Origin: an uncultured Steroidobacteraceae bacterium
GTDB lineage: Bacteria > Pseudomonadota > Gammaproteobacteria > Steroidobacterales > Steroidobacteraceae
Direction: 5' to 3'
DNA length: 9,300 nt
Assembly (NCBI GenBank): GCA_955652795.1
Contig: CATPBQ010000047.1
Span: forward strand, 1-9,300
A model generated the notes under the pieces. That model was not told the DNA's origin and did no database searches. It saw only the letters and a program-made list of their open reading frames with translations. The position numbers were made by a program, and so were the translations under genes. Numbering within the stretch: the stretch's first letter is position 1; the number at the start of each line of letters is the position of its first letter. Shown in pieces: positions 1-5,452 of this stretch.

Positions 1-2
1 AG

Positions 3-92
3 GAAGCCTTTGAGAAGCGTCTGGGGCGCGCGCAAGCCGTGGCGCTGAAGAGCGCAGCGTATTTTGCCGCCAGCAGGCTGGCGTCGAGTTGA
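3..92 (+). CDS. C-terminal end of an upstream gene (partial, unrecognised)
   Basis: An open frame enters from the left edge and ends at a TGA at 90-92, giving about 29 residues (ending AYFAASRLASS). It has a GC-rich third-position pattern. I do not recognise the family. The neighbouring frame is also open, from 14 to a TAA at 146-148, and ends with the protein-like tail DRDGSEQFRVLIRY. It is therefore unclear which frame holds the true C-terminus, or whether a one-base shift near position 80 joins them. Only the fact that an upstream gene probably ends here is supported. Confidence 0.4.
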   Translation, partial: EAFEKRLGRAQAVALKSAAYFAASRLASS

Positions 93-148
93 GCCGGTTC
101 ATGGATCGCGACGGATCGGAGCAGTTTCGCGTTTTAATTCGCTACTAA

Positions 149-165
149 ACATGTAGATACATGTA
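149..165. repeat. Tandem ACATGTA direct repeat upstream of the first full gene
   Basis: The heptamer ACATGTA occurs at 149-155 and again at 159-165, ten bases apart, which is about one helical turn. Each copy contains the palindrome ACATGT, and the second sits inside the 8-base palindrome TACATGTA (158-165). The block lies just upstream of the ribosome binding site at 174-178 in an AT-richer patch (131-170), where a promoter or operator could be. No regulator can be assigned. Confidence 0.35.
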
Positions 166-187
166 TATGACACAGGAGATCAATATC

Positions 188-583
188 ATGTCACTGCACA
201 TCGTGAAGTTTCTCAGCCGTTCATTTATTGCGGCGGCACTTCTTGTTCATGTCGGCGGCGCCGTGGCAGCGGATTCCGCTGGCGACGTTCAGCAGCAGAT
301 CAGGGAATTGCTCGCCGGGAAAATCGCAACCCGGTCGCAGCCCCCTGCCGAGCGGCGCGCTGACAGGGCAGTGAGGCCCACCGGTGATGCGCAGGAGCTC
401 GCAAGGCGAATACTGCTGGGTGTGACCGAGTCCGGTGTCCAGGGCACTAAGTCGACAACACGGCCCGACAATGCGGCGGCGCCAGTCGAGTTCACCGAGC
501 AAAAAAGCGTGCTCCTCCATGGCGACGCGCAGGCGATGGCGCGGCGGTTACTCCTGGGCCAGGCAAATGCGGCTGGGTCGTGA
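188..583 (+). CDS. Small exported protein with three GD(A/V)Q...R.(I/L)LLG-type repeats
   Basis: This 131-residue protein has no function I recognise. The ATG at 188 is chosen over the upstream in-frame ATG at 161 because AGGAG (174-178) lies nine bases before it and because it gives a compact signal peptide. The signal peptide has basic residues at 7-11, a hydrophobic core at about 12-27, and an Ala-Val-Ala cleavage area near 25-28. The mature part is polar and carries three related 13-residue motifs: GDVQQQIRELLAG (32-44), GDAQELARRILLG (66-78) and GDAQAMARRLLLG (112-124). The linkers are basic or Pro/Thr-rich and probably disordered. Each motif looks like a short amphipathic helix ending in Gly. 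A membrane-protein gene follows 43 bases downstream on the same strand, suggesting co-transcription. The product is probably periplasmic or secreted, since it has no lipobox. The gene call is fairly sure; the role is unknown. Confidence 0.72.
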   Translation: MSLHIVKFLSRSFIAAALLVHVGGAVAADSAGDVQQQIRELLAGKIATRSQPPAERRADRAVRPTGDAQELARRILLGVTESGVQGTKSTTRPDNAAAPVEFTEQKSVLLHGDAQAMARRLLLGQANAAGS

Positions 584-626
584 CGTGACCGTTTGCGCCG
601 TTTGGTGAGTTCATAGGAGGGTCATC

Positions 627-1352
627 ATGTTGGATCTCGTTGGAGCGATCTTGGGAATGATGGCGATCGCTATAAACCTCGTGGCACTTACGAGTGTCCT
701 GCCAGGCCCGCTTGCTCACCGCCTGAGCCTGGCTGCAATTGCGGGTGCCTGGGTCGGTTTAGCGACAGGGCTTGGCGCGGCCGGAAGATTGGTTTTCTCG
801 CCAGGCCATCCCGTGCCGCTTGTGGGAATACTGTTCGCCGTGCCGTTACTCACCGTAGCTGCGCTCGCGTTCAAATATCCCAGAATGCGAGCCACCTTGA
901 TGGCAATTCCCATGCCGTTATTGATTGGCGTTAATGCGCTGCGCGTGCTCGGCGTGCTGTTTCTATTATTGGCAGCAACAGGGCGTCTCAGCGGACCCTT
1001 CCCGTATTCTGCCGGCTGGGGAGACATCATCACCGGCGCATTCGCAATTCCGCTCGCATTGAGCGTGGCCCGGTCTCAAAAGCCCCCGGTGGGTGCGATC
1101 ATGCTTTGGAGTATTTTGGGGACACTCGACCTCTTTGCCGCCGTTGGGCTCGGCATCACCTCAGCCGCCGGAAGCCCACTACAGCTGATTCATGCTGGCG
1201 TAGGGTCGGAGGCGATGCAGTACTTACCATTTTGCCTGGTACCTACTGTATTGGTGCCGTTTTACCTGATCACTCACGCGATCATTGCGGCCCAACTCCA
1301 CGCGCTACGAGCAGCGCCTTACGCCCGAGCGCGCACGCTTGCCGATGCGTAA
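627..1352 (+). CDS. Conserved-type hypothetical integral membrane protein, about seven helices
   Basis: This 241-residue protein starts at ATG 627, six bases after a perfect AGGAGG (615-620). Hydrophobic segments lie at roughly 3-25, 33-55, 63-82, 91-117, 130-147, 157-180 and 198-222, so about seven transmembrane helices in the inner membrane are expected. The C-terminal tail (about 223-241) is Arg/Ala-rich and probably cytoplasmic. Polar residues inside the membrane region include an Asn-Ala-Leu-Arg group (103-106) and the segment GWGDIITGAFAIPLA (130-144), which may be functional sites. No transporter or enzyme signature is obvious. It lies 43 bases behind the exported repeat protein and faces the convergent lipoprotein gene at 1385. 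Coding is strongly supported by length, ribosome binding site and membrane pattern; function is unknown. Confidence 0.85.
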   Translation: MLDLVGAILGMMAIAINLVALTSVLPGPLAHRLSLAAIAGAWVGLATGLGAAGRLVFSPGHPVPLVGILFAVPLLTVAALAFKYPRMRATLMAIPMPLLIGVNALRVLGVLFLLLAATGRLSGPFPYSAGWGDIITGAFAIPLALSVARSQKPPVGAIMLWSILGTLDLFAAVGLGITSAAGSPLQLIHAGVGSEAMQYLPFCLVPTVLVPFYLITHAIIAAQLHALRAAPYARARTLADA

Positions 1353-1384
1353 CCAGTGGACAGGCATTCAGCGCCGGGTGCCGA

Positions 1385-2134
1385 TCAGCGTTGCGCGGGG
1401 GCGTCGAAGCCTGGATTTGCAGTGTCGCCTGGGTTGGCGTTCGACGGATCACCGCTGCGCAGCAACCCCTGGACGTTCGACCGCAAAGCCTGCGCACCTT
1501 GACTCGTGACGGCGCGCTGGCCGGCCGACGGAGTTGCGTGGGTTGCACGATCCAGGAACCTGAGTGCCAAATCGTGGGCCGAACGAGCCGCGGCCTCCTG
1601 TTTGGCACGCGCCTGTGCCAGCAGGTCGCGCATGGAGCTGACGCGCACATTGCCGTTCTGCGGCGCGTTGGCACGCTCGTCTGGGCGTGAATCAGCCTGC
1701 CTCACCAGCCGGCCGTGCGCCGTGCGCGGCGTGTTTTGCGGGACGGACGTACCGGCGCTCGGCTCGCTCGCACGTCGCCCCGGTGTGCCGCCTGCAAACT
1801 CTTCACCATTCCTCGAGAGGCCGGCGGCGCCGTTGTCCGGCGCGCCCAGTGCTCTCGCACCGTCAGGTCTGCCGGGGTTTTCGTCGAGACTGGCGCCATC
1901 ACCAAGTCCGGCAGACCCGGTACCTTGAAGCGTCGCGACCTTGGCTTGGTACTCTGCCTCGCTTAGAACGCCACTGTTGCGCAGACTCTTCAGGGCCTTG
2001 AGTGCATCATCCTGCACCGCGTTTGTCGGTGTGGCGTGCCCTCCACAGCCGACAAGCAGAGCTAACGTCAGGAGTGCGATCTCGTTGCGCAGTGACGATC
2101 GGTTCATTGCTGCCCCCCGCAGGCTTTTGCGCAT
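1385..2134 (-). CDS. Lipoprotein with SHOCT-like segment and long low-complexity tail
   Basis: The ORF encodes 249 residues. Its N-terminus is a type II signal peptide with lipobox Leu-Val-Gly-Cys (Cys30 from this start). The segment ALKALKSLRNSGVLSEAEYQ (about 45-64) resembles the short helical SHOCT module (L..L..L...G..(T/S).EE(Y/F)..K), found at protein termini and thought to mediate oligomerisation. The remainder is rich in Gly, Ala, Pro, Ser, Asn and Arg and is likely disordered, apart from a probable helix at about 165-195 (MRDLLAQARAKQEAA onward). Two starts are possible. The ATG at 2134 has GAGG six bases upstream. An internal ATG at 2107 follows a G-run and places the lipid-modified Cys at residue 21, the more usual length. 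It is convergent with the membrane protein gene, with a 32-base gap. The product is probably a periplasm-facing or outer-membrane lipoprotein of unknown role. Confidence 0.75.
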   Translation of the reverse strand: MRKSLRGAAMNRSSLRNEIALLTLALLVGCGGHATPTNAVQDDALKALKSLRNSGVLSEAEYQAKVATLQGTGSAGLGDGASLDENPGRPDGARALGAPDNGAAGLSRNGEEFAGGTPGRRASEPSAGTSVPQNTPRTAHGRLVRQADSRPDERANAPQNGNVRVSSMRDLLAQARAKQEAAARSAHDLALRFLDRATHATPSAGQRAVTSQGAQALRSNVQGLLRSGDPSNANPGDTANPGFDAPAQR

Positions 2135-2506
2135 TCTAAACCTCGCGGCAGCCGCGCGCAGATACCGTCCATACGGACGGTTACGGGTAGGGATTTGCCT
2201 CCCCGTGGGCGCGGGCGTGGGGCGCCACGCCGCTGGCGGCCCGAGGGTTCCTGTTCGTTGTCAAGCGCTTCCGCGGTGTGTACACACAGCCGGGTCTGAG
2301 CCGGCTGCGAGACCGTGGTGTCAGTCCATCGTTTCCATTTGGGTCCGCGGCCGCAGTCAGTCCAAGGCAATTTGCCGGCTCGAGTCGGGTTGTAAGACTC
2401 GTCCTACGGGCAGAGTCGCGCTTTGCGGGGTGGGGGTCGCGCTAACCCCAGGCGTATGCTCAACTGTTAACATTCCACCGCGTCGAGTGGAAAACCGGAG
2501 AATCAA
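2135..2506. other. Non-coding region between divergent lipoprotein genes, rich in inverted repeats
   Basis: No convincing gene lies here. The region should hold the divergent promoters of the lipoprotein genes at 1385-2134 (-) and 2507-2893 (+). Perfect inverted repeats I can read are: ACCGTCC/GGACGGT at 2164-2181 (7 bp, 4-base loop); GGCGTGG/CCACGCC at 2214-2231 (7 bp, 4-base loop); the palindrome GTGTGTACACAC at 2276-2287; CAGCCGG/CCGGCTG at 2287-2307 (7 bp, 7-base loop); CGAGTC/GACTCG at 2381-2401 (6 bp, 9-base loop); TGGGG/CCCCA at 2431-2450; and TTCCAC/GTGGAA at 2473-2492. None is followed by a T-run. They may be operators, leader structures or part of an unannotated RNA. Confidence 0.6.
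2276..2287. promoter_or_regulatory. 12-bp perfect palindrome GTGTGTACACAC, operator-like
   Basis: The sequence reads identically on both strands. It lies in the gap between two divergent lipoprotein genes, about 140 bases from the minus-strand start and 220 bases from the plus-strand start. Such a symmetric site could bind a dimeric repressor or activator, but no regulator gene is in the window and no second copy was seen. Confidence 0.3.
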
Positions 2507-2893
2507 ATGAGACTAGCGTTAAGTTGCGCGTTGCTCGCCAGCGCATTACTGGGCCTGTCTGCCTGCAACAAGGCCGAATCTCCCGACAAGGTTCAAGCGG
2601 ACGTCGCCAAAGCCAAGAGCGAGGCGGTCGAGGAGAACGCCAAGGCGGACGAGAAAGTGAAGCAAGTCGAGGCCGAGGCCGCTAAAGAGCGGGCGGATGC
2701 GGAAGCCAAGGCGACCGACAAGAGTGTCGGCGCTGTAGTGGACGCTGCGGTTACTCAAGCTGAGGGCGCAACAAAAGTCGCTCTGGCGAAGTGCGAGGCG
2801 CTGGAGGCTGATGCCCAAAAAGCGTGCAAAGACAAGGCAAACGCCCACATGGATGCAGTAAAAGCGAAAGCGAAAACAGCCAAGTCCGACTGA
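2507..2893 (+). CDS. Small Ala/Lys/Glu-rich helical lipoprotein
   Basis: This 128-residue protein starts at ATG 2507 after GGAGA (about 2497-2501). The signal peptide is followed by the lipobox Leu-Ser-Ala-Cys, with Cys20 as the lipidation site. Residues about 28-75 are almost wholly Ala, Lys, Glu, Asp, Val and Gln with heptad-like spacing and should form a long, highly charged helix or coiled coil. The C-terminal part contains KCEALEADAQKAC (95-107), a pair of cysteines eleven residues apart that could form a disulfide in the periplasm. Similar C...L....K..C segments occur in small proteobacterial envelope proteins of unknown function. A tether or spacer role like that of other small helical lipoproteins is a guess. 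A terminator follows at 2954-2985, so the gene is probably a single transcription unit. The gene call is firm; the function is unknown. Confidence 0.85.
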   Translation: MRLALSCALLASALLGLSACNKAESPDKVQADVAKAKSEAVEENAKADEKVKQVEAEAAKERADAEAKATDKSVGAVVDAAVTQAEGATKVALAKCEALEADAQKACKDKANAHMDAVKAKAKTAKSD

Positions 2894-2898
2894 GTTCC

Positions 2899-2912
2899 AT
2901 CCGCCGGCGGAT
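2899..2912. repeat. 14-bp perfect palindrome ATCCGCCGGCGGAT
   Basis: A fully self-complementary 14-mer lies six bases after the lipoprotein stop codon, upstream of the stronger terminator hairpin. It can fold only into a tight hairpin, and only TTTC follows. It may assist termination or 3'-end stability, or be a protein-binding site for the downstream gene. Confidence 0.4.
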
Positions 2913-2953
2913 TTCAAACGCCGCTGCGGTGGAGTGTTACCAGACTCGATCAC

Positions 2954-2985
2954 AGCGGGCTCGCGTCCGGCGGGCCCGCTTTTCC
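2954..2985 (+). terminator. Intrinsic terminator after the helical lipoprotein gene
   Basis: AGCGGGC (2954-2960) pairs with GCCCGCT (2974-2980) across a 13-base loop. The stem's last T continues into a short run (2980-2983), and the tract stays pyrimidine-rich to about 2990. It lies between the lipoprotein stop (2893) and the amidase start (3006), so the two genes are probably separate transcription units, or the downstream gene receives read-through. Confidence 0.65.
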
Positions 2986-3005
2986 TCTTCGTCGGGGAGC
3001 TCACC

Positions 3006-4109
3006 ATGAGACCACTAGTCGCTGGGCCGGCAGCGCTCGCGTTGATTTTCGCTGTTGCACTTGCGGGCCACACGCAACAAGGCAGTGGCGCATCGAAACA
3101 CTATGTTCTGCCTGCGACGGCGGAAAACGTGCAATGGGGCTGGTACGACCCTGGCGAGAAGCCCAAGCTGGTCATCAACTCCGGCGACACCGTGTCCATC
3201 GAAACGATCTCGCACTCACTGGGGCAGATAAGACCGGGCGTAGACATGGATGGAATCGTGAAGCTGCGGAAGGAAAACGACGGAGGAGGCCCGCACTCGA
3301 TTACCGGCCCCATTTACGTGTCAGGGGCGGAACCCGGCGATACGCTGGAGGTTCGCATACTCAAGATCGTTCCCAAACCCGACGCTTTCAACTTCAACCT
3401 GCCGGGCAGGGATTTTCCGACCGTGGGGCTGCTTGCGCCAGAATTCCCCGAAGGATTCGTTCGCTACTACAAGCTCGACCTGGTCAAAATGCAAACGGAG
3501 TTCAAACCTGGAATCGTGATCGATCTGCAGCCCTTCCCCGGAACGTTCGCGGTCGGGATCGACCCGAACGAACCCGACGCGAAGGCCGGGCCGCCGATTC
3601 ACGATGCGAAAGGGCGCACCAGTACGCTGCGGCCCTGGAAAAACGGCTCGAACATGGATCTGAACGAGCTGCAGGCCGGTTCGACGTTGTATCTGCCGGT
3701 GTTTCTCAAGGGCGGCTTGATCTGGACCGGCGATTCCCACTGCCGGCAGGGAAACGGTGAGGTAAACCTGACGGCGCTCGAGTGTGCCTACAAGGAAATC
3801 GAGATTCGGCCAATCGTGCGCAAGGACCTGAAGACGGACTGGCCATGGGCGGAAACGAAGACCGACTGGATCTTCATGGGTTACGACGAGGATCTGAATC
3901 AGGCGATGAAAATCGCCGTTGAGCAGACCGTCCATTGGCTCGCCAGTCAGCAGATCGTCCCGATGAGTCGCGAGGAGGCGTACGCGCTCGCCTCGATCGT
4001 GGGGGACTGTCGTGTGACCCAGGTCGTCGATATCCGCAAGGGCGTGCATTGCATGATTCCAAAGCGGGTTTTTGTCGGCTACCAGCAAGCCGCGCACAAG
4101 GGCAGCTGA
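3006..4109 (+). CDS. Exported acetamidase/formamidase family protein
   Basis: This 367-residue protein belongs to the FmdA/AmdA family, whose characterised members hydrolyse formamide or acetamide to the acid and ammonia. The start at ATG 3006 has GGGGAG (2994-2999) seven bases upstream and yields a Sec-type signal peptide (hydrophobic 9-20, then Gly-His). An upstream in-frame ATG at 2934 would run through the terminator hairpin and is rejected. Family motifs seen are GPHSITGPI (95-103), the GAEPGDTLEV stretch (107-116), WTGDSHCRQGNGEV (240-253) and a C-terminal segment ALASIVGDCRVTQVVD (327-342). The motif usually written QGDGE reads QGNGE here. Family members are usually cytoplasmic, so the export signal suggests a periplasmic enzyme with another amide-like substrate. 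Substrate is unassigned. It is convergent with the DUF4279 gene across a 51-base gap. Confidence 0.88.
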   Translation: MRPLVAGPAALALIFAVALAGHTQQGSGASKHYVLPATAENVQWGWYDPGEKPKLVINSGDTVSIETISHSLGQIRPGVDMDGIVKLRKENDGGGPHSITGPIYVSGAEPGDTLEVRILKIVPKPDAFNFNLPGRDFPTVGLLAPEFPEGFVRYYKLDLVKMQTEFKPGIVIDLQPFPGTFAVGIDPNEPDAKAGPPIHDAKGRTSTLRPWKNGSNMDLNELQAGSTLYLPVFLKGGLIWTGDSHCRQGNGEVNLTALECAYKEIEIRPIVRKDLKTDWPWAETKTDWIFMGYDEDLNQAMKIAVEQTVHWLASQQIVPMSREEAYALASIVGDCRVTQVVDIRKGVHCMIPKRVFVGYQQAAHKGS

Positions 4110-4132
4110 GGGAAACAGCGGCAGGCCTCAGA

Positions 4133-4149
4133 GCCCGAGGGGATCGGGC
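4133..4149. terminator. Weak hairpin in the convergent gap
   Basis: GCCCGA (4133-4138) pairs with TCGGGC (4144-4149) around a five-base loop, midway between the stops of the convergent amidase and DUF4279 genes. There is no T-run on either strand, so intrinsic termination is uncertain. Placement between facing stop codons is the main support. Confidence 0.25.
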
Positions 4150-4160
4150 AGCCAACGACC

Positions 4161-4616
4161 TCAGCTCGCCGGTGGAGGGGCGGCGTCGTGCGGCGAGTGC
4201 GGATGGATTTCGAGCGCGACCGCCAATCCGAGTCGGCCGAGCAGACCCAGCGTCTCAGGCGTCAGGTCCAGTCGGAAATTCTCGCGCACGAACAGACTGA
4301 CATGAAGCTCTGCTACGCCTCCATCGGTACTGAGCTGCTCCAGGAATGCGTGTGATCTGCGCAGCTGAGCGAGCGTCTGCAGCAGCACGCTCTCCACCGA
4401 AAGCCGGCTGGAAGAGAGTCCCGGCTCCGGCATCAGTCTCCCCATCCAGTAACTCTCTCGATAGGCGCCCTCGCGTGTCTCACCCGCGGCGCCGCGGCGC
4501 GGATCGCCGGCTTTCCAGGTGTGTTGCGGTTCGATGCCGAGCGTCTCCGTGATCGTGCGCGGCTCGACGCTGGGGTGGCGGATGCGAAGCGAAATGGTGA
4601 ATTCGTATTCGGTCAT
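4161..4616 (-). CDS. DUF4279 domain-containing protein
   Basis: This 151-residue protein matches the DUF4279 pattern. It has an N-terminal strand TEYEFTISLRIRHPSV, then an I...LGIEP....KAGDPR segment (about 24-40), and a C-terminal half in which LHVSLFVRENFRLDLTPETL precedes a small helix and a final strand ending ALEIH. Length is normal for the family. The function of DUF4279 is unknown; members occur widely, sometimes near toxin-immunity loci, but nothing here suggests such a locus. The ATG at 4616 is preferred because the domain begins there. An upstream GTG at 4721 would place coding sequence across the terminator of the preceding RRM gene. No strong Shine-Dalgarno is visible before 4616. 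A separate promoter in 4617-4697 is likely, given the terminator upstream. Confidence 0.8.
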   Translation of the reverse strand: MTEYEFTISLRIRHPSVEPRTITETLGIEPQHTWKAGDPRRGAAGETREGAYRESYWMGRLMPEPGLSSSRLSVESVLLQTLAQLRRSHAFLEQLSTDGGVAELHVSLFVRENFRLDLTPETLGLLGRLGLAVALEIHPHSPHDAAPPPAS

Positions 4617-4697
4617 GGAATTGCCCGTTGAATTCAGGAGCGCGCCGCCGAGGCTCCCCCCGCTGCCTGTACAGGTCGACCGGGACTTGAATGCCGA

Positions 4698-4739
4698 CCA
4701 AAACACCGCTGCCGGCCGCACGGCACGGCCGGGAGCGGT
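4698..4739 (-). terminator. Intrinsic terminator of the RRM protein gene
   Basis: Reading the minus strand, ACCGCT (4739-4734) and CCGGCC (4732-4727) pair with GGCCGG (4717-4712) and AGCGGT (4710-4705), with a single C:C mismatch between the two six-base blocks and a nine-base loop. The stem is followed by GTTTTGG (4704-4698). It begins about 19 bases after the TAA of the RRM gene and separates it from the DUF4279 gene on the same strand. It is the strongest terminator in the window. Confidence 0.75.
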
Positions 4740-4757
4740 ATCGATGGAACCTACGTT

Positions 4758-5042
4758 TTAGTAGCGGCGCGGGCCGCCGCGGTTGCCGCCGCCCGGCCGC
4801 TCGCGATCCTGCGCTTCGTTGACTTTGAGGGGACGGCCATCGAAGTCGGTACCGTTCAGCGCCTGCATGGCGCGGGATGCGTCGGCATTCGACATCTCCA
4901 CGAAGCCGAAGCCGCGCGGGCGACCCGTGTCGCGATCGGTGATCAGAGAGACCTTCTCGACGGTTCCGTGCTTGGAAAACAGGGCGCGGACGGCCTCATC
5001 GGTCGCAGTGAAAGGGAGATTTCCGACATATAGTTTGGTCAT
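4758..5042 (-). CDS. Single-RRM RNA-binding protein with Gly/Arg tail
   Basis: This 94-residue protein is one RNA recognition motif plus a short basic tail. RNP2 is LYVGNL (residues 4-9) and RNP1 is RGFGFVEM (43-50), both complete with the aromatic residues that stack on RNA bases. The tail contains RPGGGNRGGPRRY. Bacterial proteins of this type bind single-stranded RNA in the cytoplasm and are often cold-inducible; that role is inferred from the family. The ATG at 5042 gives the usual family start MTKLYVGNLPF. A GTG at 5057 would add five residues (MSTLQ). Neither start has a well-placed Shine-Dalgarno; the nearest AGGAGG is at 5096-5091, inside a leader hairpin. A strong terminator follows the stop codon, so it is probably monocistronic. 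Confidence 0.92.
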   Translation of the reverse strand: MTKLYVGNLPFTATDEAVRALFSKHGTVEKVSLITDRDTGRPRGFGFVEMSNADASRAMQALNGTDFDGRPLKVNEAQDRERPGGGNRGGPRRY

Positions 5043-5065
5043 TTGCAGAGTACTCACGAGAGAAT

Positions 5066-5096
5066 AGAAAACAACGGCAGGTAAAACCTGCCTCCT
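5066..5096 (-). promoter_or_regulatory. Leader hairpin overlapping AGGAGG upstream of the RRM gene
   Basis: On the minus strand, AGGAGG (5096-5091) runs into GGCAGGT (5092-5086), which pairs perfectly with ACCTGCC (5082-5076) around a TTT loop. The U-rich stretch GTTGTTTTCT (5075-5066) follows, so the element resembles a small terminator or attenuator about 25-50 bases before the start codon. A TTGACG (5106-5101) just upstream could instead be a -35 box, with TTACCT as a poor -10 within the hairpin. Either reading makes it a plausible control site for the RRM gene. Confidence 0.45.
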
Positions 5097-5106
5097 GGTT
5101 CGTCAA

Positions 5107-5452
5107 GCTTTGCGAGGGTGTAGAGATGGCCGGATGGAGCGTCGGTAGCGCACTGGGGCCAAGGCAGACAAGCCGAAAGTTACGAGCCGGCAGTCAGATT
5201 ACAGGTTTTTCTGCAACGCCGCCATCTTTCCTATTCGGAATGCGCGTCAGGCGCCGCCATGGCCGCGCGCGTCTTTGCGCCGGCTCTGCCGGGCGCAGCC
5301 GGCGGCACTCAGGCTCAAAATGTGCGCAGGCGAGAGGGGATAAAACGCGCGCTCGTCAGCGTGCGTGGAGCATTGCGCTCACCAGGGAGAAGGCGCAAGG
5401 TGAGGCATCCGCTCGACGATCTGCCGGCCCCGGCGCGAGCGAGGAGTACCCC
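5107..5452. other. Non-coding stretch between RRM and zinc-finger-like genes
   Basis: No credible gene is seen. An open frame from 5126 continues in phase into the gene at 5453, but its translation is Arg/Ser/Ala-rich without domain character, and the ribosome binding site at 5453 marks the true start. An eight-base inverted repeat CGCCGGCT/AGCCGGCG lies at 5278-5304 with an 11-base loop and no T-run. The stretch probably holds divergent promoters. Confidence 0.5.

Noticed and set aside
1506..2001. Plus-strand open frames opposite the SHOCT-like lipoprotein
   Set aside because: The minus frame has a signal peptide, lipobox and SHOCT-like module; the plus frames are Arg/Pro-rich without features.
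2934..3005. Longer amidase start at ATG 2934
   Set aside because: It would read through the terminator hairpin at 2954-2985 and bury the signal peptide; ATG 3006 has its own ribosome binding site.
3321..4097. A 258-residue open frame antisense to the amidase gene
   Set aside because: The sense frame carries all family motifs and a signal peptide; the antisense frame has no recognisable domain and reflects codon bias.
4617..4721. Longer DUF4279 start at GTG 4721
   Set aside because: It would put codons through the strong terminator at 4698-4739, and the added residues lie outside the domain.
5278..5304. Eight-base inverted repeat as a terminator
   Set aside because: No gene ends just upstream on either strand and no T-run follows, so it is noted only as structure.
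5126..5452. N-terminal extension of the zinc-site protein back to 5126
   Set aside because: The added residues are low-complexity and Arg/Ser-rich, while GAGGAG at 5441-5446 is correctly placed for the ATG at 5453.
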